This document shows positions 47,901 to 58,290 of a DNA stretch of 64,000 nt, one piece after another. The DNA comes from Syngnathus acus (taxonomy: Eukaryota; Chordata; Actinopteri; Syngnathiformes; Syngnathidae). The stretch lies in NCBI RefSeq assembly GCF_901709675.1, contig NC_051087.1:824001-888000 (forward strand), in the 5' to 3' direction. Within the stretch, counting starts at the first letter, position 1. The number at the start of each line of letters is the position of its first letter. A model generated the notes under the pieces. It saw only the letters and a list, made by a program, of their open reading frames with translations, made no database searches and was not told the DNA's origin. The position numbers were made by a program, and so were the translations under genes.

Positions 47901-48652
47901 TGCGACAAAGCCAGTGAAATATGTTGTTGCTTTAATAAAGAAGGTGTTCATTGAGGTGAGGCGTCCTCACGTCGTTGTAGAGCTTGAAGGCCTTCTTGAG
48001 GTTGCCGGCCCGCCCGCAGCCTCCGATGAGCACGCTGAAGTTGTACTCCTCCGGCTGCAGCCGCTCTCCACGCAGCATGTTGTGTTCAAACAGCTCCAAC
48101 GCCTCCTCAAGCTCAAAACAAACATTTGCATCTTGCAGAGATCAGCCACACCCCAAAAATATCTGCTGCTATATTTGCTGATCCAGAAATGATTAGAACA
48201 ATCACTTTTTTCTGAATTTAAAAATGATTTGTCCAAACAACACCAACCTTCCCATCTTTAATGAGCTTCTTGCACTGTAAGAAGTACCAGTAGGTAGTAT
48301 TTCTCCTGCCGGGCCTGCGTGAAGGTTCCTCCGGCTTCTTGTCGTCTTCATCTTCTCGGTAGCTCAGGTCCAACATCTCCGGGCTAACTTTCTTGAACGA
48401 CCTCCGGGAAGAAATGTCGGCGGAGAGATCGCCGAAGTTCTCCTCGGCGTCCTGCTGCCATGCGGAGACGGACAGGGAGAGCTGTCTGATGCTCTGACGT
48501 GAGAGGAAGAGCCTCACCAAGGGTGATGGTGGAGCTCCATCGGGGCTGACAGTTCGGTTAGTGACCCCTGCTAGACGGGACAACTTTGCGACCATCACCA
48601 CTGACTTTGTTGCCCCGTTTCGGTAGCACAAAGTTGCTACAGTCGAGAGCAT
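44937..48652 (-). CDS. ptcd1: Pentatricopeptide repeat protein PTCD1, complete
   Basis: PTCD1 is a mitochondrial matrix RNA-binding protein linked to leucine tRNA levels and 16S rRNA/mitoribosome stability. Exons: 48652-48248, 48111-47971, 47899-47681, 46571-46470, 46296-45721, 45657-45541, 45457-45275, 45158-44937. All joins are phase 0, giving 654 residues (human about 700). The N-terminus is basic with many Ser/Arg/Leu and few acids, as expected for a mitochondrial presequence. Hallmarks shared with human: [88 protein letters not shown] and [12 protein letters not shown]. Between them lie 35-residue PPR helical pairs. Intron 3 carries a solo LTR. In human PTCD1 is on 7q22, away from FBXL18. 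Confidence 0.96.
46701..47595. mobile_element. Solo LTR with 5-bp target-site duplication in PTCD1 intron 3
   Basis: The 895-bp block starts TGTTGGGA and ends ACCTAACA, the TG...CA ends of an LTR with imperfect inverted termini. It is flanked on both sides by GTTCC (46696-46700 and 47596-47600), a 5-bp target-site duplication. A TATA-like ATTAAATAGAGG lies near 47437, and a pyrimidine-rich stretch follows. There is no internal coding region, so this is a solo LTR left by recombination of a full element. The family (Gypsy, Pao or endogenous retrovirus type) cannot be set from the ends alone. Confidence 0.8.
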
Positions 48653-49518
48653 GGTTAAAATTAAGATCAGGATACAAAGAAGCTATTGAATCATTGGTAT
48701 ATAATCAATTTTCTCTTGTTTGACAACACGGGTTCAGTGTGTCAAGCGCGCCGCCATATTGGATAAGGCTTTACGAACGAGTGACGAGAAGTCGATAGTC
48801 GTGAATAAAGAATTTTAAAAAGTCGAGCAAATATAAACACTCGGCTGTCGCACCGTAGACATGTAAAATGTATCCTATAGTAAAGCATTACGGTTTTTTT
48901 TTGTAAATAAAAGATTGAAAGTTACCACGTTCTAATCAGTGTTCTGGGTCGATCGATAGCATCTGTATTCGACTGATGTTTGCTTGGAGGCAAGGCTGTT
49001 TTTTTTTTTTTTTATTACATTCACGTTTATTTAAAAAAAAATCATATAGCTTTTCGTATTCAACTTATATCTAATTTAAATTTGGGAAAGTAATATACAA
49101 TTAAGTAAAGCAACAATTAAGAATGGAATATTAAATAAAAATGTAAAAATAAGGAATCAAGTTGTTGAAAGTATCATGTTTAAACATTCTTTTAATCATG
49201 CATTTTGCCGTGAAGGAAAAAAATTTCGTTTCTGAAAAATAATTTATTGGAATTGTAGGTCCAATATACAGTATGTTTGTAAACAATTCATTTGGCACTT
49301 ATAAAACAGTGGCAAGTTATCCCTTAAAAAGAGTCAAAATTGATAGTTCTCAAAGAAGCCTCCCTCTAATCTCATCGTAAAAAAATGTAACTATTTGAGG
49401 CATAACAACACAAAATAAAAAGAAATCCTGGAAAACGGGACAAGCAAGCCGAGTCAGTCTTTTCAAGCATAAACCAGCAGCAGCAGCAGCAGCACCGTTG
49501 GCGGTTATTGCATTCACA
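48653..49518. other. Intergenic, PTCD1 promoter to FBXL18 3' end
   Basis: Near the PTCD1 start a YY1-like site lies at 48749-48760 (minus strand AATATGGCGGC). The middle is AT-rich with no gene. A TTTATT at 49243-49248 is a minus-strand AATAAA 271 nt past the FBXL18 stop, its likely poly(A) signal. A (CAG)n run lies near 49480-49494. Confidence 0.55.
49243..49248 (-). terminator. Possible FBXL18 poly(A) signal AATAAA
   Basis: The minus strand reads CCAATAAATT at this point, 271 nt downstream of the FBXL18 stop codon. No closer AATAAA was noticed. Confidence 0.45.
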
Positions 49519-52487
49519 TCACCATGGTGACAAACGTGGCGGCTGGGCCACGTGACTCTGGAACAACGTGGTGCCGTCCAACAAGGTGAGCGGGATGTCT
49601 CTGATGACGGAGGGCAGGTCTTCGTGCTGAATCGGGTAAATGACCGCAGATAGGCCTGGACGCTTGGAAGAAAACCTGCAAAGTAAAACGATCAAATATG
49701 AACCCCAAATGAATTGCTAAAAGAAATCGCAAAGCTCTGCGCTTTTGTGCAGACCTGTCGAGGAGAGTTTTCTGCAGATTCTGGCAGGCCACCAAGGTGC
49801 CGCCGGTGAACATGTGGCACATGACCACGCTGCCGCAGCGCTCCACAAAGGACACGGCGGCCGCCGCCTCAAAGGAGCCGTTGCGCGAGATGAGGCAGAA
49901 GCGTTGCAGGCGCGAGCAGCAGGAGAGGGCGTCGAAGAAGGTGAAGTTGGCGTTCAAGTAGGGCTGCTCTAACCTGAACACACACATGCACGACAAATAC
50001 AATGGGCCAAAAATGGTACTTTTGAAGCAGACTTGAGTGAAAGTAGCTTGGAGGGCCGTCCACGTTACCTGAGTTCTCGTAGCTGCGAGCAGTTTCGAAG
50101 TGCCTCCAGCAGGGAGGCGTTGTAGTTCATGATTTTCAGCGTGCCGATGTTGGCCAGCGACAACACCTGCAGGTCCTTGCACTGCGTGACGAGGTGGGCC
50201 AGCCCCGTGCCCCGAAGGACGCCGGGCAGGCCGGCGAGCGTCAGGCGGTGCAAGCGGCGAAACCCAGCCAGGGCGGCCAGGTGGGCGTCGCCCACCCCCC
50301 GGGCCCAAGCGCACATGCCGCGGGGCTCCACGCTCGCCCGGCTGCACGGCTCCAGGCGGGGAAGAGCCGAGACGAAACCCGGCCCGATGAGCTCTAAGGT
50401 CTCCAGGCAGAGGCATTCGGCAGCCAGCTGGCTGATTCCTGAGGTGGTCTCCCCTGGAAGTGAAAGAATGATTCAAGTCAAGTCTAGTCAGACTGTAGCA
50501 CAGAGCCATTTGTCTTATTTAAAAGAAAAATATATTTTCTTGTTTTGTTGTAGCTAGAAGGGCTTAATGACATTTCCATTCTTTCCAATAGCAAAAGTTG
50601 ATTTTAGATACAAATGATTTGACTTGCGGGCACGTATCAAATTATGTTTTTCTTGAACTACTTTGACAAGTCGACAAAAAAGTGACTTGAGTCAATGTCG
50701 GAGTATAGATGCAGCACGTTACTCACCACACCAAGCTTGGGTCCCTGTTTGCGAGCCCGCTTTGTAGTTCTGGACGCCCACTCGAGGGACTTTCTTCAAG
50801 CCGTGTAGAAGTAATAGAGACGAGTTGTGCGCGGCGCTGTGATGCGCCTGGACGCCGTCCGAAAGGGCGCAGGCCGGTAGGGTGAGCGAGCGAAGGTGGC
50901 GGAGTTGAGCCAGGCTGGCGCATAAATGCGGCCCAGCCGGCAGCGGGGCGTCGGCGTGCTGGTGATGGTAGTGCGTGTGCATCAGGTTCAAGTGGCGCAG
51001 GTTGACGCAGCGAGAAGCCAGTCGGCTCATGTTGGCGGGGAGCAGCTGGTCCTCGGCACCGCGGCACTCGGTGTACGGCACGTGGTTGATGCCGCTCAAG
51101 TTGAGGCTCAGCAGCCGCGAGGCGTCTCGCACGTCGCCCTCCAATAAAGACTGGAACACCTTGCGAGTAGGCAGGTTGATAAGTCAACGTTGACTCTGTA
51201 ACACTTTTTTTTTTTTGGTCTAACCTGTGGCCACAGAGCAGGACAGCGGCTAAAGCTCAGGTGCCTGGGGCTGTTGCCCTCCAGGGCCCGCTTCAGCGAC
51301 GAGGAGTCCAGCCAAGAGCGGGGCAACTGAAGCGCCTCCAGGTCGCCACGGAGGCCCAAGCTCTGGGCCAGTGAGGGGGCGGCGGGCCAGGGCGTCGGGT
51401 TGGGCCCGGGGACGGACACCAGGAAAACGCGGAGGCGCTCGGGAACGTGCACGCTGAACACAGCCAGGTAGAGTAGAAGCAACGTCTGGTTCACCTGAGG
51501 ACAGACGGTGAAGGAAATCGATTGCGATCATTTAGGAGCACAGTGTGCTGTTTTCATCTTTATTGCGTGGACTAAAAATCAAAGTCAAGTGAAAATACTG
51601 GTGGCATTGAAAGGAAGGAACCTCTCCGGGAGCCAGTCGGGCGCTGAACTCCTCCAGCTGCTCGTAGTGCGGCACGCTGCTCTGCCCCACCATCAGATGG
51701 CAGCTGACGCCAAAGCCCTCCCTGGTCACGTCCGAGATGTCGAATTGCAGCATCAGCCTGATGGCCCGCAAACGCAACAATGACGAGAAGATGTCACTAG
51801 GAAAAATATATTTTACGGTCGTGTAACTCCTGCGCGGTCCTTACTTGCGTAGCTGAGTGCAGCACGGCACCACGCCGTAGCTGGGCGTCAACAGCGTCTG
51901 CCGTAGCTCCGCCAGACGGCTGAGTCGGTCCACCGCCTCTCCGGCCAACTTGCCGGCATGGAAGCCCGGTTGCACGTCGAAGGCCAGAGAGCTCAGCAGA
52001 GGTAACGAGGCCACGAGGCGGGAGAGGCGCGGCGCCGTCAGCCGGCACCCGCTCACGTCCAGACGCGTCACCGCCTTGCAGCGTCCCACCGAATCCATGA
52101 CGCCGCTGCTCAGCCAGTAGACGCCATTGAGGCTCAGGGACTGCACCTGATTGGACAGCAGCCGCAGCGTGTGGCGGACCATCTTGTCGTCCATCTGTGC
52201 AAAGAGGACTGAGAAAGGTTAGGAAAAAGACAGACCCCAGAAAATGCTATTGTTCTATTGTTAGTTTTGTTGCTAAGCAAAAAAGCAGCCCCCTATTTGC
52301 ACGTGCGTACCATGTACTCCTCAGACAGGCATACGTGCGCCAGCAGACTCTTGTCGCGGCACAGCGTTTGCAGTCGTTGACAGACGGGCACCACGTTGGT
52401 GAGCAGGTCGAACACGGGCACGTGGCGCAGGATGCACAGAAGGATCTCATCCGACAGATCGGACATGCCTACCGCTGCCGACGCCAT
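49519..52487 (-). CDS. fbxl18: F-box/LRR protein FBXL18, complete
   Basis: FBXL18 is the substrate receptor of an SCF (SKP1-CUL1-F-box) ubiquitin ligase; in mammals it has been reported to act on FBXL7. Exons: 52487-52311, 52194-51845, 51796-51622, 51494-51225, 51159-50727, 50453-50069, 49973-49755, 49675-49519. They give 721 residues (human about 718). The N-terminal F-box reads LSDEILLCILRHVPVFDLL. LRR-type segments follow: LSLNGVYWL, LDVSGCRLTAPRLSRL, LTPSYGVVPCCTQL, LMVGQSSVPHYEQL, FSARLAPGE, LYLAVFSVHVPERL, LNLSGINHV, LRSLTLPAC, LVLSLANIG-like sequence and VVMCHMFTGGTL. The C-terminus is VIRDIPLTLLDGTTLFQS then PW, close to human. The start at 52487 follows an acceptor (TACAG, then GCGAGG), so a non-coding first exon lies upstream. 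An upstream ATG at 52514 is intronic in this model. The exon at 50069 may be off by one base. Confidence 0.95.
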
Positions 52488-53127
52488 CCTCCTCGCCTGT
52501 AGCCATACGTTCATTATTGTGACTCCAGATGATCAACATTTGTGGGTTGACTTTGATGAAATTGGAGGCAGTCCATGAGACAAGACATTTTCTTTGATTA
52601 TTATTGATATCTGAAACATGTTTACCAGAAATTAAATTTGAATGCAATTTCAAGGAGACTTCTGTATCGTGAGTTTTAACTGATATAACCTGAAATATAT
52701 TGACAGACATAAATGTTATTAACGTTCGACGTTTAGGGATGCAATCACAGAAGCTCGGGGGTCACAACAATTCAAAAAGATTCAAATTGTGGAAAGTGGT
52801 TGTAAGAAAAGAGCAACTTTGTTGAGACATAACGTTGGTGAAAAGCACGTAACATCGCTATGGTCGCTTGACGTTGAAAATCACCTGGCGAATGGCGATT
52901 AGGGACGATATTTTTAGCCCACATGCTAACGCGGTGCTAAATTGCAAATGTTCCCACCTGGTGAACGTGTCGTTCCTTTGACGTCTGAAATGTTAGCAGG
53001 ACCACTCACCACCATGGACGCTACTATTTAAAATGTCAGGTGTTCGTCCGCCGACGAGACATGTTTGCTCGCTTTTGGGTGTCGATTCTCCTTCTAACCG
53101 CCCTCTCCTTTTTGGCACGGACCCCTG

Positions 53128-53141
53128 CAAGATGGCGGAAG
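53128..53141 (+). promoter_or_regulatory. YY1-like AAGATGGCGG near the FBXL18 promoter
   Basis: CAAGATGGCGGAAG matches the YY1 initiator-type motif and overlaps an ETS GGAA. Such sites mark the start regions of many housekeeping genes. It is about 640 bp upstream of the FBXL18 start codon, consistent with a leader exon and intron. Confidence 0.4.
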
Positions 53142-53265
53142 AATTTACGCGTTGCACTCACCGCAGGTCAAAGCAGTCGATTTCCGATTAGCCGATCGGC
53201 ACAAGCAAGCTGATGGACGAGATCCTGTCTCGAGACACAGAATGGTAATCATCGCTGCTCGAGTC

Positions 53266-53611
53266 GAGTTTACGGTCAGAATTCGCTTCAAAACTTCCAA
53301 TTCAATGTTTAATTGGTTAATGTATTGAAGGGTAGTTGAAATACATTTCTTTATTAAAGTAAACACTTAAACGATAGCGTTCAATTTAGGCCGCCATTTT
53401 AAATCGAACGTTCAATTAAGCTAGTGTCATTTAATTAGGAGTTTACGGTCAGAATTCGCTTAAAAACGTCCAATTCATCGTTTAATTGGTTAATATACGG
53501 AAGGGTGGTTGAAATAAATTTCTTCATTAAAGTAAACATGTAAACAATAGCGTTCAACTTAGGCAGCCATTTTAAATCGAACGTTCAATTAAGCTAGTGT
53601 CATTTAATTAT
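53266..53611. repeat. Two-copy 173-bp tandem duplication
   Basis: GAGTTTACGGTCAGAATTCG starts at 53266 and again at 53439. The two copies are about 90% identical, through GCCATTTTAAATCGAACG and ending TAGTGTCATTTAATTA. No reading frame crosses them. Confidence 0.92.
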
Positions 53612-54082
53612 TGACGCAGTTTTTCATTTGTGACAATGTATGTAAAAGTGAATACATCTAATTAATTAATCATGTGGTTAACTGCCTAGAAACCACTTCG
53701 TTAGTTTTGGGCTGAATTGCAGATTTTACAACAGATATTTGAGCTAACCCATTTCCTGGTGTTAACATGAAACAATTCTCTTAATCGTGCTGTTATCTTT
53801 TTGGATATCATCAGACCAAGATGACACTGAACTATTTACCAGTATGTCGCCAACCCAAGGCATCCAACAGGTAGGTTGTTATCAGACAAAAAATGAAGCA
53901 TAAGCTGAAGGGACTGATTTATTACATCAGTTGTATGTACAGAAGAAAATATGGCATGACAAAGTGATTTGATGCTTTCTTTCCAAGTAGAATTTATTTT
54001 TATGATGTGCCACGACTGCAACAATAATTATCCTTAAAATCTTCACTACTTATACAGTTCGTAGTTTGTTTCTTAAAAATGT

Positions 54083-54088
54083 TTTATT
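54083..54088 (-). terminator. Possible RDH8 poly(A) signal AATAAA
   Basis: Minus-strand AATAAA 174 nt downstream of the RDH8 stop codon, in a T-rich plus-strand run. Confidence 0.45.
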
Positions 54089-54261
54089 TATTTTTTTACA
54101 GCTTTTTACATGAATTAAAAAGTCCATGTGTATCCAAAATCATACACATTCACGCAGTCTTGGAAGTTGATTGGTTGCTGGTAATATTGCGTGATCTTGG
54201 GTCTAACGGTTCCAGTTTCCGAAATTTGGTGTGAAATTGTCCCAGCAGTTGTTGGGTTTCC

Positions 54262-56982
54262 TTAGTTTGGCGACACGGTGCGGCTCCTCAAACAGCCGCA
54301 AGTGAGGTACTTCATAGCCGTCATGCTGACATGCATGAGCGAGCCCAGGTTGAAGAGCATGTGGTAGAAGGCATGGACCGACAGGCCGCCCGTCTCGTCG
54401 GCGTACTTGAGGGCCACGATGGGCGTGTACAAGGGGTTGGTCAGGTTGCGGAATCGCGGCCTGCTGGCTTCGATCACCTTCTTGGTGCACTGTGAAAACG
54501 CCAGAGATGCCAGAAATTCATTGAGATTGATAATTATTGATTATTATTATCCAAAAAACATGCCAGTATGAAGAACGAAGATAAGAGTGACTCACTCTCG
54601 CTATGTCATCCGGCGTTTGTCCGAGCGTTTCAAAGATGTCCACGGAAGACGGCAGGTAAACGTTCTTGAAGTAGTGCACCGTGTCCGGGTCGGTTCCCGG
54701 GTACTCCTTCTGCCGCACGTCCTGAATCATCTTGGCCTCGAATTCCGTGTGAACCGGGCCGGGCTCAATCATCGACAACCTGGGTATGAACGCACCAATC
54801 AGGGATTGTGTTCTCAAACTAAGCTCCAGGGGTCCATGAGCCGTAGCAATGGGAGGTCTTCAAAATAATGTACTGTAAGTTATCTTCTATTATTAAAAAA
54901 ATGCTTGGGGACGAGCATGCCAATAAAGTAGACAATGCAAGTGCATCGAATCGAATCGAATCCTTCTCAAGCTGAGCCAACCTTGTATCATATCGAATGG
55001 AACGGTTATGCGCTGTTGCAAAAATGTGTCGCCAAAAGGTTTGAGGTGTCCCGGCGTTTAAAATGATGCTCACGTGACGTTGAACTTGAGCAGCTGCACG
55101 GCCAGACTCTCGCAGAAGCCCTCCATGGCAAACTTAGAAGCCGCGTAGACGTCGTTGAAGACCACCCCTGCTCATGACAAGCAAACAAAAACAATGTTCA
55201 CTCTAACTGGTCCAAACTTTTGGATTAACTCAAAACTTTTGTTCATCTGTTTATGCCAGCAATCCATTTCGGAGGTGCTCACTTCCCACCTTGAAGTCCC
55301 ATGACGCTGCTGACCACAATGATGTGCCCCCCTTTGCGTCGCTTCATGTCAGGCATCACCTCCTTGATCATTCGGATCACACCGAAGAAGTTGGTTTCAA
55401 ACACCTTCTTCATCTCCTCGATAGGAATGCTCTCCAGGGGCCCCACCAGGCCGATGCCCGCGTTGTTGACTAAGTCGGGGAAAACACAACTTGTGGTCAA
55501 CCTCATCATTTTCAGTGAGTCTGAAAATTTGAGTCAATCTCACGATTCCTCAGAGGCCACAGTGAGTCTACTAATTTGACTCAAGCATCTCATTCATCTG
55601 AATTTGCAGCGTTCCATCGAGTTTTCAGGCACTTGTCTCAATTGAGTCTTTCTGACCAGCTCAGGTCAGTGAACCATCTGAGTCACCTGATTCAATGGCA
55701 TCTTTTGAGTTCCTTGTGTTGATTCCGCTCACTTGAGTCAGGAGCTTCTGAATCTCTTGTGTTCCTGGCAAGTCCGCGAGCTCCACTCACGCAACCAACT
55801 CACTTAGGATATCAACGTGGCGATCCTTGATGCCGTTGATGCATTGTTTGACCGAGTCGTCGCTGCACACGTCCAGCACGGCCAGAGAGAGCGTTTTCCC
55901 GTACGCGTCGCCGGCAGCTTCCACCAGCTTGTCCTTGCGCTTCAGGTCTCGCATTGTAGCGATGACTGTGGATGAAGGAACTCCATTTTGTTATATTCCT
56001 CAAAATTCAAAGCATCCAGACCACCACCAACCTTAATGTTTGAAAACTGAAAATCTCCCGAGACTTAATTGGCGCGAGGATCTGAGGAGGATGAATATAT
56101 TTGAACACAAAAGCCACTTAGTTGGACACTGTTAGCAACAATGCTAATGGGTTGGTTCAGAGCTGGCAAACAATTCAACTTCTTCACTTAAGTCAAAGTA
56201 AAAACATATATATATATAAAGGCTACAGAATAATAAATAATCTCCAAAAACAGTATAAATTGTTTTTGAAAATCATTTTGTCTTGGCATTTCAACAAGAT
56301 GTTTCGACTTCTTACTCTCACTTTAGCAAAGATGTTATGGCTAACGTGCGCTAAAAACATTGTAGATCGCTAACGTGATGTCAACACACTCTTAGCAATC
56401 CCTTTAGACACCATTGTTAGGAGCAATAAAGGCTTTGGGATTATTTCTATTTTTATAATTTCCAACGGGAATAAAGCCGAGGCTACAAATAGCGCAGATT
56501 ACGACCAGGCTGTAAAAAGAGCGTCGTCACGTGCGACGTGTCAAACTGAGTTCACTGGCTCATGTGATTGTCTGCGCTTTTTAGGATTCCTCATTTGTGT
56601 ACGTTCCTGACACAAAAATAGTTTGGCGATAGAATGATTCTATTTAAGATGCTTAAAAATAAAATGAACCTTTCTTAGCTACACCACATCACCAAATTTT
56701 AGGATGCATTAGTTGTAGATGTTTCTTGTTTTATTTTATTGTATCTAATTGAATTCTGATGTATCACTTATCTTTAGTAAATGTGAAAAAAAAAAATCCC
56801 ATAAATCAAAATGCATTTTTCATAAAGTCTGTCACTGTTCTTTCCCGGCGCAGCAAAGCGGCAAGACCTGACGTACCGTGGTAGCGCTGGTGTTGGTCCT
56901 TGGCCAGCGTGACGGCCATCCTCAGGCCGATGCCCGATGAGCAGCCGGTGATCAGCACCACTTTCTGCCCGCCGCTCGCCAT
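54262..56982 (-). CDS. rdh8: Retinol dehydrogenase 8 (RDH8), complete
   Basis: RDH8 is the photoreceptor outer-segment enzyme that reduces all-trans-retinal to all-trans-retinol with NADPH in the visual cycle. Six exons: 56982-56877, 55965-55804, 55469-55290, 55167-55074, 54779-54596, 54489-54262, giving 317 residues (human 311). It is a classical short-chain dehydrogenase. TGCSSGIG (about residues 12-19) is the cofactor-binding turn. Others are [14 protein letters not shown] (about 90-94), VSSVMG with the catalytic Ser, and YAASK with the catalytic Tyr and Lys. [10 protein letters not shown] and [12 protein letters not shown] distinguish RDH8 from HSD17B1. The C-terminal Cys-rich CGCLRS matches the human CGCLPT, a likely lipid-anchoring site. 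The first intron is 0.9 kb. RDH8 next to COL5A3 is also the human arrangement. Teleosts have paralogues a and b, which I do not separate. Confidence 0.95.
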
Positions 56983-57558
56983 CTCCGTCCACTGCAGCCT
57001 GAGGCGGGATGACGGGATGACGGGATGACGGACGGGATGGCCGCTCAGCCTAAGAGGATCAAAGTCACATGGACAAGATGCAGATTATCCTCTCCCCGTC
57101 CTACGGGTACGTTGCCTTTAGGTTATTTTTCTATTTTGCAATCGATCATTCACATAAACAGTTGATCAGTGATCCTCATTTGAAATTTCTTTTATATATT
57201 TTAAAAAATATATACTTTTTCTACAACATGATTTTGAAGATCTCCTCAACAGGGTGAACAATTACAAATTGTTAAAAATGAGTGGAAAATGTACAGAGAA
57301 AAAGTCACTATCGTAAAAATGTAAAAATCAATTAATGTCACATTTTTACGACCTTTAGCTCTCAGGGCAGAACCAGATTCTCCATTTTAGCCTGAAATAA
57401 AAACACCAACATCTGCATTTATGGACGCCATGTAATCCCAGCTGCCTTCTTCACCCCCATTAAGAAAACGTCTTCGGCTGCTTTATGGACTTTTACAGAC
57501 CTTTTTGATCTTTGACTGAATGAAGAGTGCAAGCAAAACCTTTTTACGTTGTGTTTTT

Positions 57559-57770
<212 letters not shown>

Positions 57771-58228
57771 AGCGGCGTGGCAAAGACACACAGGAATCTG
57801 CAGCAGCATATTTTGATTAGTTGGGCAGCCGCTTTGTCCTGTCCTAGCATGCTCTGTGCATGTGTGTGTGTGTGTTTTGTGAAAACTAATCACAGAAGTG
57901 TTCTTTTATAATTACGCTTACCTGTCTTGTCATTTGTCGGACTTACTCCTCGAGTCCGTTCAAAATGCTAATTACAAGAGTAATTAAATGTTTCATAAAA
58001 AGGGTGGGGGGGGAGTAGGAGGGGAGAGAAAGTGAGGGAAAAATAGTGCAAGGTGGGAGGGAAGAGTGAACTTGCGATAATTGGAGAGGGGGGGATTTTT
58101 CTTCCCTCCCTGCCGTTTTTCTTTTTAGCACCATCCAGAAAAAAAGACGCGTGGCGGCTCCGCTGGCTCGGACGTTTATCACTTGAATTGATTAAAGCCT
58201 TCATGCTTCGTTAATCAGGAGGAGCAGC

Positions 58229-58266
58229 AGGAAGGAAGGAAGGAAGGAAGGAAGGAAGGAAGGAAA
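58229..58266 (+). repeat. (GGAA)n run in COL5A3 leader
   Basis: About nine GGAA units end about 25 bp before the collagen start codon. GGAA repeats are multi-copy ETS-factor sites. It is probably within the 5' untranslated region. Confidence 0.9.
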
Positions 58267-58290
58267 GGAGGCCGAGAAGACGTAGGCAGG

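Larger units (their letters stand above)
52488..54261. other. Intergenic, FBXL18 promoter to RDH8 3' end
   Basis: The FBXL18 leader exon and promoter probably lie near 52950-53140, where a YY1-like CAAGATGGCGGAAG sits at 53128-53141. A 173-bp tandem duplication follows at 53266-53611. The rest is AT-rich without gene signal. TTTATT at 54083-54088 is a minus-strand AATAAA 174 nt past the RDH8 stop. Confidence 0.55.

Noticed and set aside
48740-48765. A CArG box (serum response element) at CCATATTGG
   Set aside because: It has only five A/T bases between CC and GG, one short of the consensus; the overlapping YY1-type reading is better.
49514-50509. A 331-codon single frame through FBXL18 without introns
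   Set aside because: It reads through introns in a frame that departs from the FBXL18 match in its first third and last part; the spliced model recovers full-length similarity.
52488-52514. An upstream ATG for FBXL18 adding nine residues
   Set aside because: An acceptor lies between it and the next ATG, and the shorter start matches other FBXL18 proteins, which begin M-A-S.
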